From an uncultured Prevotella sp. (GTDB lineage: Bacteria > Bacteroidota > Bacteroidia > Bacteroidales > Bacteroidaceae): 62,784 nucleotides of DNA. The DNA lies in contig ONAK01000015.1 in NCBI GenBank assembly GCA_900315765.1, forward strand, positions 1-62,784, written 5' to 3'. Positions 50,012 through 57,457 of this stretch are shown one piece after another. The notes under the pieces were generated by a model. It did not search any database. It was not told the origin of the DNA and was given only the letters and a program-made list of their open reading frames with translations. Positions within the stretch are counted from its first letter, which is position 1; the number at the start of each line of letters is the position of its first letter. The position numbers were made by a program, and so were the translations under genes.

Positions 50012-51338
50012 AATCTTGATATAAAAAATCGTTATACGGATATTTCTGTACATGCAGCTCGCGAACACGCTTGTACATTATGTCGCGGAGCTCATCGATG
50101 TTATCTTTTTGTTTTGCCGAAATAAAGAGGCAGTCAAGATAGTGCTGGTTGTCACCAGTTCTCTTCATCCAAGTTTTTTCGAGATCCTCTAGCGAGATAT
50201 TCTCCTTGGTAGGTTCGGTCAGGTCGTCCTCATCCTGAGGGGTCCAGGTGTAGGCATCAATCTTGTTGAACACCAGCATGGCAGGCTTGTCGGCACAACC
50301 CAGTTCCTTCAGGGTCTCCTCTACCACACGTATCTGTTCCTCAAAGTCAGGGTGACTGATATCCACCACGTGCACCAGCAAGTCGGCCTCTCTCACCTCA
50401 TCCAGGGTACTCTTGAAGCTCTCCACCAGGTCTGATGGCAACTTACGGATAAATCCTACGGTGTCAGCCAACAGGAACGGCAGGTTGTCGATGGTCATCT
50501 TGCGCACGGTGGTGTCGAGGGTGGCAAAGAGTTTGTTCTCTGCAAACACCTCACTCTTGGCCAACAGGTTCATCATGGTGCTCTTGCCCACGTTGGTATA
50601 GCCCACCAGGGCCACACGAATCAGTCGGCCTCTGTTCTTGCGCTGAGTGGTTTTCTGCTTATCAATCTCAGCCAGACGCTGTTTCAACAGGGTGATGCGC
50701 TGCAGGATGATACGGCGGTCCATCTCCAACTGGGTTTCACCAGGTCCACGCAGACCTACCGATCCTTTTCCGCCACCAGAGCCTGATCCACCACCCTGAC
50801 GTTCCAGGTGGGTCCACAGGCGCTGCAGTCTGGGCAGCATATAGCGGTGCTGAGCCAGTTCCACTTGCGCCTTAGCCTCTGCCGTCTGGGCACGCATGGC
50901 AAATATGTCGAGAATCAGTGAGGTACGGTCCAGAATCTTCACCTGCAGTTCCTTCTCGATGTTGCGCATCTGCTTGGCGCTGAGCTCATCATCAAAGATC
51001 ACCATACCCACAGGCTGTGGGGCATCCTCATGAGCGGTAGCAAATTCTTCACTATTCACTATTCGTTCTTCACTTTCCTGCCACTCATCGTAGGCATCCT
51101 GGCACTGCTTGATATAGTCTTTAATCTCCAGCAGCTTTCCGCTACCCACGTATGTTGTCTGATTGGGTCCACCCACCTTCTGGGTAAACCGCTTCACGGT
51201 GACAGCTCCGGCAGTATCAGCCAGGAACTCCAACTCGTCGAGATATTCTTTCGTCTTAGCCTCGTCCTGCTCTTTGGTCACCAGTCCCACCAGCACCGCA
51301 GTCTCAGCCTTAGCTTCTGATATTACAAATTCCTTCAT
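50004..51338 (-). CDS. hflX: Ribosome-associated GTPase HflX
   Basis: The start at 51338 (MKEFVISEAKAETAVLVGLV) is the family start. The protein has the N-terminal nucleotide-binding domain, a helical linker with the Gly-rich GGGSGSGGGKGSVGLRGPGE, and the G domain (GYTNVGKSTMMNLL, DTVGFIRKLP, VFNKIDAY). It splits stalled ribosomes during stress. An insertion QESEERIVNSEEFATAHED in the N-terminal domain is coded by the GTGAATAGTGAAG ladder at 51035-51080. The -7 box (TAATTTTG on the - strand, 51354-51347) ends only about 8 nt before the ATG, so the transcript may be nearly leaderless. Confidence 0.95.
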   Translation of the reverse strand: MKEFVISEAKAETAVLVGLVTKEQDEAKTKEYLDELEFLADTAGAVTVKRFTQKVGGPNQTTYVGSGKLLEIKDYIKQCQDAYDEWQESEERIVNSEEFATAHEDAPQPVGMVIFDDELSAKQMRNIEKELQVKILDRTSLILDIFAMRAQTAEAKAQVELAQHRYMLPRLQRLWTHLERQGGGSGSGGGKGSVGLRGPGETQLEMDRRIILQRITLLKQRLAEIDKQKTTQRKNRGRLIRVALVGYTNVGKSTMMNLLAKSEVFAENKLFATLDTTVRKMTIDNLPFLLADTVGFIRKLPSDLVESFKSTLDEVREADLLVHVVDISHPDFEEQIRVVEETLKELGCADKPAMLVFNKIDAYTWTPQDEDDLTEPTKENISLEDLEKTWMKRTGDNQHYLDCLFISAKQKDNIDELRDIMYKRVRELHVQKYPYNDFLYQDYE

Positions 51339-51346
51339 ATTGGGCA

Positions 51347-51436
51347 CAAAATTAATGATTTCTCCGCTCGTATAAAAAAAATCCGTGTTAATCCGTGTTA
51401 ATCCGCGCCCAAAAATAAAAAAACATTGTATTTTTG
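51347..51436. promoter_or_regulatory. Divergent promoter region: hflX (-) and nagB (+) with ACGGATT-type ladder between
   Basis: The hflX -7 box is TAATTTTG (51354-51347, - strand) and the nagB -7 box is TATTTTTG (51429-51436). Between them lies ATCCGTGTTAATCCGTGTTA (51381-51400), a single arm of the CGGATT word ladder. Confidence 0.55.
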
Positions 51437-51474
51437 CACACAAATTAAGAACCAAACTTAAAACAAATAGGATT

Positions 51475-52269
51475 ATGAGAGTAATTATTCAAAACGATTA
51501 TCAGAAAATGTCAAAGTGGGCAGCTAACCACGTCATCAAGCGTATCAACGAGTTCAACCCCACTCCCGACAAGAAGTTTGTGCTGGGTCTCCCCACCGGT
51601 TCTTCACCTGTTGGCATGTACAACGAGCTGGTAGAGGCCTGCCGTGCTGGAAAGGTTTCTTTCAAGAATGTCATCACCTTCAATATGGACGAGTATGTAG
51701 GTCTTCCCGAGGCACACCCAGAGAGCTACCATGCTTTCATGGCGCGTAACCTGTTCGATCATATCGACTGCCCCAAGGAGAACATCCATATTCTGAATGG
51801 TAATGCCGACGACCTGCAGGCAGAGTGCAAGCACTACGAGGAGATGATCAAGGAGGCAGGTGGTATCGACCTGTTCATCGGTGGTATCGGCCCCGATGGC
51901 CATATCGCATTCAACGAGCCAGGTTCTTCCCTGCGTTCTCGCACCCGTATGAAGACCCTCACCACCGATACCCGCATCGCCAACAGCCGTTTCTTCGGTG
52001 GCAAACCCGAGAACGTGCCCGCTCATGCCCTCACCGTTGGTGTTGGTACAGTGATGGATGCCCGCGAGGTGATGATTCTGGTGAATGGTCATGGTAAGGC
52101 ACGCGCCATGCAGGCTGCCATCGAGGGTTCTGTCAACCACATGTGGACCATCTCTGCTTTGCAGATGCACGAGCATGGTATCATCGTGAGCGATGAGGAG
52201 GCCGCCGACGAGCTCAAGGTGTCTACCTATAAATACTTTAAGGATATCGAAAGCGACCAGCTTTTGTAA
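51475..52269 (+). CDS. nagB: Glucosamine-6-phosphate deaminase
   Basis: The start at 51475 ([20 protein letters not shown]) gives 264 residues, the usual NagB length. Conserved blocks are [17 protein letters not shown] (phosphate), [19 protein letters not shown] (catalytic Asp), [19 protein letters not shown] (catalytic His) and [16 protein letters not shown] (allosteric type). It converts glucosamine 6-phosphate to fructose 6-phosphate and ammonia. A large inverted repeat with a T run ends the transcript. Confidence 0.96.
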   Translation: MRVIIQNDYQKMSKWAANHVIKRINEFNPTPDKKFVLGLPTGSSPVGMYNELVEACRAGKVSFKNVITFNMDEYVGLPEAHPESYHAFMARNLFDHIDCPKENIHILNGNADDLQAECKHYEEMIKEAGGIDLFIGGIGPDGHIAFNEPGSSLRSRTRMKTLTTDTRIANSRFFGGKPENVPAHALTVGVGTVMDAREVMILVNGHGKARAMQAAIEGSVNHMWTISALQMHEHGIIVSDEEAADELKVSTYKYFKDIESDQLL

Positions 52270-52279
52270 ATTTTAAACC

Positions 52280-52370
52280 AAACACAGAGATACGGAGATA
52301 CAGAGATTTACTTTATTTATTTTTTACATCAAAATATTTTCTCTGTACCTCTGTATCTCTGTGTTTTTTT
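52280..52370 (+). terminator. 26-bp inverted repeat with T run after nagB
   Basis: AAACACAGAGATACGGAGAT... (52280-52305) pairs with ...GTATCTCTGTGTTT (52341-52366) with two mismatches, followed by eight T. Each arm is two near-copies of CAGAGATAC. It is the same word family as the hairpin at 45136-45176. Confidence 0.8.
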
Positions 52371-52389
52371 TAATAATAAAGGAATCACA

Positions 52390-54369
52390 ATGAATCGTTT
52401 CAAAATTTTCACCTTTTTACTTTCTTCTCTTTTTCCCTTTTTACCCTTATTTGCTGATGACGTTCGTGTTTCATCACCCGATGGGAATCTGGTGGTGACA
52501 GTGAATTGCCAGAATGGTGTAGTCAGCTACTCTGCAAGTTTTTATAACAAGACAGTCATTGAGCGTTCTGCCTTAGGACTGAAGACCAGTGTAGGAGACT
52601 TCACCCAGAGCCTCCAGTTGCTCGACCATGAGACAACTGCCATACACCAGAAATACCAGATGCGCGGTACTAAAGCAGCCGAGAATGACTATCAGGCCAA
52701 CCGCTTGGCACTGAACTTCCGCGACCGCGATGGACTGGGCTTTGGCATCATCTTCCAGGTGTCAAACAATGATATTGCATTCAAATATGCCATCCCTCGT
52801 CAGAAGTACAGTGGCAAGGAGTTCAAGCGTGCCCTGATTTATCATGAGGCCAGTGCATTCAATTTTCCTCAAGGCACCACCACCTTCCTGTCACCACAGA
52901 TTGGTCCTGAGACTGGTTGGGAGCAGACCAAGCCCTCTTACGAAGAGGAATATACGGCCGATGCACCGATGACCAAGCCATCGCAGTATGGCCATGGCTA
53001 CATCTTCCCCGCCCTGTTTCATATATCCAACACCCAACACCCATCACCCAACACCTGGCTTCTTGTCTCCGAGACCGGAGTAAGCTCTGCTTACTGCGGT
53101 TCTCATCTAAGCGACTATCAGACTGGTCGCGGCTATACCATCGCCTATCCCGACAAGGGCGAGAACAACGGCGTTGGCTCTGAGTTCCCAGCCATCCCAT
53201 TGCCTGGCGAGACACCTTGGCGCACCATCACGGTAGGTAACAGTCTGCAACCCATTGTCGAGACCACCATCAGCTACGATGTGGTGGAGCCACGCTACAA
53301 GGCTTCTACCGATTACAAACCCGGTCGCTACACCTGGAGCTGGCTCATCGGTCAGGACAACTCGATCAACTATGCCGATCAGGTCCGTTTCATCGACTTG
53401 GCATCTGCCATGGGCTTCGAGTACTGTCTGGTCGACAACTGGTGGGATCAGCGCATTGGCCGTGAGCAACTTGCTGAACTCTCAAAATACGCCCAGTCAA
53501 AGGGTGTCAGTCTGTTGCTGTGGTATAACAGCAATGGTTTTTGGAACGATGCACCCCAGACGCCACGCGACTGTATGAACACCGCCATAGCCCGCGAAAA
53601 GGAGATGAAGTGGTTGCAGAGCATCGGTGTCAAGGGCATCAAGGTCGACTTCTTTGGAGGCGACAAGCAGCAGACCATGCAGCTCTACGAGGATATCCTC
53701 TCTGATGCCAACCGCTATGGTCTGCAGGTGGTGTTCCATGGTTGTACCCTGCCTCGCGGTTGGGAGCGCATGTATCCTAACTTCGTAGCCTCTGAGGCTG
53801 TGCTGGCTTCCGAGAACGTGTTCTTCAACGAGGGAGCAGCCATCCGTGAACCGTTCGATCTCACCCTCCATCCCTTCTGCCGCAATGCGACGGCCTCGAT
53901 GGACTGGGGTGGCATCATCATGAACAAGTATATGTCAACAGACAATAAGAGTCGCCATCGCCGCCACACCACCGATATCTTCGAGTTGGCCTCAGGCATC
54001 ATCATGCAGACATCGGTACAGTGCGTAGCCATGCAACCCAACAATCTGCAGGAGCTTCCCCAGTTTGAGATGGATTTCCTCCGTCAGTTGCCCACAACCT
54101 GGGAGGAGACGCGTTTCATCGATGGTTACCCTGGCAAGTATGTGGTACTGGCGCGTAAGGCCACGAATGGCCAGTGGTATATCGCTGGTCTGAATGCGCA
54201 GAGCACTCCGCTCACGCTGAGTATCGATCTTTTCGGCTTTGGCGACAAGCTCTCTAAGGTGCTTATCGACAACAAAAAAGGCCAGCCCCAGAAGACTGCC
54301 CTAAAACGCGATAAGTCCGGCAAGACAAAAATAACTCTCCAGCCCCATGGCGGAGCGGTCATTTTCTAA
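52390..54369 (+). CDS. GH97 glycoside hydrolase, retaining alpha-galactosidase-like subgroup
   Basis: The 659-residue protein has a signal peptide, an N-terminal beta-sandwich (about 25-290), a (beta/alpha)8 barrel (about 300-560) and a C-terminal beta domain. The barrel has YCLVDNWWDQRIG, VKGIKVDFFGGD with Asp420 where retaining GH97 enzymes carry the nucleophile, and VASEAVLASEN with Glu469 as likely acid/base. Inverting SusB-type alpha-glucosidases lack this Asp, so alpha-galactosidase or a related retaining activity is favoured. The signal peptide itself is coded by a CTTTTTAC ladder (52400-52450), and the stretch SNTQHPSPNTW (53025-53060) by a CCAACACCC ladder also seen in porE. Confidence 0.9.
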   Translation: MNRFKIFTFLLSSLFPFLPLFADDVRVSSPDGNLVVTVNCQNGVVSYSASFYNKTVIERSALGLKTSVGDFTQSLQLLDHETTAIHQKYQMRGTKAAENDYQANRLALNFRDRDGLGFGIIFQVSNNDIAFKYAIPRQKYSGKEFKRALIYHEASAFNFPQGTTTFLSPQIGPETGWEQTKPSYEEEYTADAPMTKPSQYGHGYIFPALFHISNTQHPSPNTWLLVSETGVSSAYCGSHLSDYQTGRGYTIAYPDKGENNGVGSEFPAIPLPGETPWRTITVGNSLQPIVETTISYDVVEPRYKASTDYKPGRYTWSWLIGQDNSINYADQVRFIDLASAMGFEYCLVDNWWDQRIGREQLAELSKYAQSKGVSLLLWYNSNGFWNDAPQTPRDCMNTAIAREKEMKWLQSIGVKGIKVDFFGGDKQQTMQLYEDILSDANRYGLQVVFHGCTLPRGWERMYPNFVASEAVLASENVFFNEGAAIREPFDLTLHPFCRNATASMDWGGIIMNKYMSTDNKSRHRRHTTDIFELASGIIMQTSVQCVAMQPNNLQELPQFEMDFLRQLPTTWEETRFIDGYPGKYVVLARKATNGQWYIAGLNAQSTPLTLSIDLFGFGDKLSKVLIDNKKGQPQKTALKRDKSGKTKITLQPHGGAVIF

Positions 54370-54383
54370 CCACTCCCCCACCT

Positions 54384-54967
54384 TGTCATCCCGAGCCTTA
54401 CATTCCCCCTTGTCATCCCGAGCGTAGTCGAGGGATCTCATTAATGCAGGGCCCTGCCCTGCAAGGGTAAGGAATATAGGGAGATTAAAAACGTCCTGGG
54501 CTCAGAGGCCGGATGTAATATTATCGTAATCATTCGATGAACTCGCTACGCTCAAACAGCATCTCATGTCGATTTGCTTGTCTCGCTTACGCAATACAAG
54601 AATCGAAAAAGATTCCGATAATAGTACATCCTATAAATACCTCTTCGTGCGGAATGTTTTTTAATTCTCCCTATATCCCTCACCCTAAATATTACTTTTC
54701 TGCTTCCAACCACACACTTTCATTTCGGCGACCAGCCACGCGTAGTCGCCGTAATCATGGCTCGCCCGATAGGGCACAGGCTTTGCGAGCCATACCAAAA
54801 CTTTGATGGAGGAGGTTTTCCTCCGTAATCAACTAAGGCCCCTTTGAAGGGGTTTGGGGGTAGCAGTCTTCTTTGGTTCTTTTTCTTCTGATGTCAGAAG
54901 AAATGAACATCCCCTTGCAGGGCCCTGCCCTGCATAAAGAGATGTCTCGACTACGCTCGACATGACA
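54384..54967. repeat. Palindromic element split by a nest of further palindromes
   Basis: The left arm is TGTCATCCCGAGCGTAGTCG (54411 on, with an extra unit at 54384); the right arm is GAGATGTCTCGACTACGCTC to ATGACA (54940-54967), inverted to it. Between them 19-bp copies of TGCAGGGCCCTGCCCTGCA stand at 54445-54463 and 54916-54934. Inside are an ATATAGGGAGA...TCTCCCTATAT inverted pair (54474-54484 / 54665-54675) and small hairpins: GGCGAC...GTCGCC (54730-54752), ATGGCTCGC...GCGAGCCAT (about 54758-54794), GGAGGA...TCCTCC (about 54810), CCCCTT-TGA-AGGGG (about 54841) and TTCTTCTGA...TCAGAAGAA (about 54885). No convincing gene lies in this 665-bp gap; 54968-55034 is a TTTTTTACTT ladder. Confidence 0.75.
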
Positions 54968-55034
54968 ATAAGTGAAAAGGTGAAAAGACCCTTTCACCTT
55001 TTCACCTTTTTATTTTTTTTACTTTTTTACTTTT

Positions 55035-57347
55035 TTACTTTTTAAAAAATAATCTATATGCCTTTACGCTGCCGGGGGCGGACTGTTCGGCTCTGGGGAG
55101 ATAATCGATACCGGTGATGGTCTGCTCGCTGCCTAAGTCGATGACTATGACGTGTGGCAACTCGGCATTCTTGGCGGTACGCCAGTAGGTTGACTCCTGC
55201 AAGTCGAAGGTCTTGTCGGCCGTAAAGTTACCCCTGAGGATATCCTCACTGTCGGCATACTTCACCGTCCACTGCTCACGACTCATTCTGCTGCCGTTGG
55301 TGCCGATGGCATAAAGCTCTGCCACAGCCACATCACTTTTACCGGCATGAGTGCTCAGAGCCTCCAGCACCAGATAACGACCGGTCTGTGGGGTATCGAA
55401 TCTCACCTGCTGCCAACCGTTTCCGGCATGGAACTCACCCTGTGCAACAGGTGTGGCCGAGTTCAGGTCGGGCTTATCACCAGGGTTATTATGGGTGCGC
55501 GATTTCTCCACATTCAGTTTGTCCAACTCTGGTGTTTTCTGTCCCATGACGACAGGCTTCTTAGGCCCTACCACATCCAGCACAATCACCTCGTTCTTAC
55601 CCTTCTTCAACCAACAGCCTGGCACATACAGTGTCTGCTGCGGACCGATGCTCCAGAAACGACCGATGGCATGACCGTTCACATAAACCTGTCCTTTTCC
55701 GAACTGTTCCATATTCAGGAAGGTGTCGCCTGTGCGCTTCAGGTTGAAGTAGCCACGGTAGTAACCAGCCTTCGAGGTCACTGGCGATGGGAAGTTCTTC
55801 AGTGCCTTCTGTGCGGTGGCGTAGTCGTCGGGGATGGTCAGGATGGTCCAGCGCTTCAGGTTCCATATCAGCTCGTGTCCCTCCACATCTGTCGATAAGG
55901 TCACACTGTTGGTGATACCCTTATAGTCCTTGATGGCACGTCCGAAGTTGATGCGCCCCATGGCCTCGATGACAATCTTCAGCTCCTGACCTTGTTTGAT
56001 GGCAGGCAGTTGCAGACTGTTCTCGTTTCTCACACGGTCAATCTTACCGATGTACTGGTTGTCGATAAACACTTGCGCAAAGTCATGCCCCTCGTCCAGT
56101 GTCAGCACACTGGGTGTCGACACCTCTGGCAGTGTGGTCACATATACTATCGAGCCCCAGCCCTGATCCAGTTCCTCCATAGTGCGCAGTGGACTGTCCA
56201 TCACCACACTGTCAACACCCATCAGCAGGTCAACATGCTCGGTCAGTTCAAAGGGTGGTATCGCGATGAAAGGTGCAGGCATCTTGGGGATGGCCGGGAG
56301 CTTGGTCTTGCTGTACTTCTGCATCATCTTGCGCAGTTTAAAATATTTATCGGTGGTACCGCCATATTCGTTGATGGGGGCATCGTAATCATAGCTGGTC
56401 ACGTCGGGTGCAAATCCCGGAGAGTTAGCACCAGCCCAGTGTCCGAAACTGGTTCCACCGTGAGTCATATACAGTGAGAAACTGATGTTCTTCGAGAGCA
56501 TCTCGTCCATACCTTCCACCATATCCTTGGCAGGACGTGTCTCGTGGTTGGCCCCCCATTTGTCAAACCAACCGCTCCAGAACTCCGAGCACATCAGGGG
56601 CGCATGAGGGCGCAACGCTTTCAGGCGCGCAAACTCATGGTCGATGTTGGCACCTGTACCGAAGTTCATGGTCCACACCAGGTCGTCCAGACCGTTTTTC
56701 TCGAAGTTCGAGCTCCAGTCGCACTGGAACAGTGTCAGCTTTTCGCCATAGATGCCACGCAGACAGTCGCGGATGGCCGAGATATACGCCTTATCTTCGC
56801 CATATGAGCCATACTCATTCTCCACCTGCACCATGATGATAGGTCCGCCATTCTGAATGGTCAGCGGCGCCAGTTGCTCGCCCACCTTCTGCTCGAAGAT
56901 CTTTACGCGCTCCATAAAGTAAGGATCCTGCTCACGCAGACGGATATCCTTCTTTTTGAGCAGCCACCAGGGCAGTCCGCCCATCTCCCACTCTGCACAC
57001 ACATAAGGTCCTGGGCGCACGATGACATACATGCCGTTTTTCTGGGCCAGTCGACAGAATGCAGCCACATCGTTGTTGCCACTGAAGTCGAACTCACCCT
57101 CGCGCTGTTCGTGGATGTTCCAGAACACATAGATGCACAGGGTGTTCATGCCTAAGGCCTTACACATTTTGATGCGGTGTTCCCAGTAGGCCTGTGGAAT
57201 GCGCGGGTAGTGCACCTCGGCAGCTTTTACCACAAAAGGCTCACCGTTCAACAGGAATGTTCGGTCGCCAACGGTAAAATCTCCGGCAGACACCAACAGT
57301 GGAAAAATAGCAAAAATAACAGTAATTAGTAATTTAACCTTTTTCAT
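55035..57347 (-). CDS. GH35 beta-galactosidase with C-terminal F5/8 (discoidin) domain
   Basis: The 770-residue secreted protein has a signal peptide (LLITVIFAIFPLLVSA) and a GH35 barrel (about 25-350): KMCKALGMNTLCIYVFWN, IVRPGPYVCAEWEMGGLPWW, QVENEYGSYG with acid/base Glu178, and LMCSEFWSGWFDKWG with nucleophile Glu255. Beta-sandwich domains follow (about 370-600, VYVNGHAIGRFWSIGPQQTL), and a C-terminal F5/8-type carbohydrate-binding domain (about 640-770, WRTAKNAELPHVIVIDLGSE). It removes terminal beta-galactose from plant or host glycans. It is divergent from GH67 across a short promoter region, with no SusC/SusD genes near. Confidence 0.94.
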   Translation of the reverse strand: MKKVKLLITVIFAIFPLLVSAGDFTVGDRTFLLNGEPFVVKAAEVHYPRIPQAYWEHRIKMCKALGMNTLCIYVFWNIHEQREGEFDFSGNNDVAAFCRLAQKNGMYVIVRPGPYVCAEWEMGGLPWWLLKKKDIRLREQDPYFMERVKIFEQKVGEQLAPLTIQNGGPIIMVQVENEYGSYGEDKAYISAIRDCLRGIYGEKLTLFQCDWSSNFEKNGLDDLVWTMNFGTGANIDHEFARLKALRPHAPLMCSEFWSGWFDKWGANHETRPAKDMVEGMDEMLSKNISFSLYMTHGGTSFGHWAGANSPGFAPDVTSYDYDAPINEYGGTTDKYFKLRKMMQKYSKTKLPAIPKMPAPFIAIPPFELTEHVDLLMGVDSVVMDSPLRTMEELDQGWGSIVYVTTLPEVSTPSVLTLDEGHDFAQVFIDNQYIGKIDRVRNENSLQLPAIKQGQELKIVIEAMGRINFGRAIKDYKGITNSVTLSTDVEGHELIWNLKRWTILTIPDDYATAQKALKNFPSPVTSKAGYYRGYFNLKRTGDTFLNMEQFGKGQVYVNGHAIGRFWSIGPQQTLYVPGCWLKKGKNEVIVLDVVGPKKPVVMGQKTPELDKLNVEKSRTHNNPGDKPDLNSATPVAQGEFHAGNGWQQVRFDTPQTGRYLVLEALSTHAGKSDVAVAELYAIGTNGSRMSREQWTVKYADSEDILRGNFTADKTFDLQESTYWRTAKNAELPHVIVIDLGSEQTITGIDYLPRAEQSAPGSVKAYRLFFKK

Positions 57348-57375
57348 TTTGTATCTTTTATTTTATTATTTGCTG

Positions 57376-57434
57376 CAAAGGTACAAAATTTTAGGCACGG
57401 ATTACACGGATTACACGGATTTTTTTTAATTTTG
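57376..57434. promoter_or_regulatory. Divergent -7 boxes for GH35 (-) and GH67 (+) around a CGGATTACA ladder
   Basis: GH35 box TACCTTTG (57383-57376, - strand), GH67 box TAATTTTG (57427-57434). Between them GGCACGGATTACACGGATTA (57394-57413) repeats the ACGGATT word. Divergent control suggests the two hydrolases may share a regulator site here. Confidence 0.6.
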
Positions 57435-57457
57435 CGGCAAAATAATCAATTATGTAT

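Noticed and set aside
54537-54806. 89-residue ORF in the palindrome nest
   Set aside because: It runs through several hairpins, has no promoter or recognised family, and its Arg-rich end is the translation of the GGCGAC...GTCGCC and ATGGCTCGC...GCGAGCCAT hairpins.
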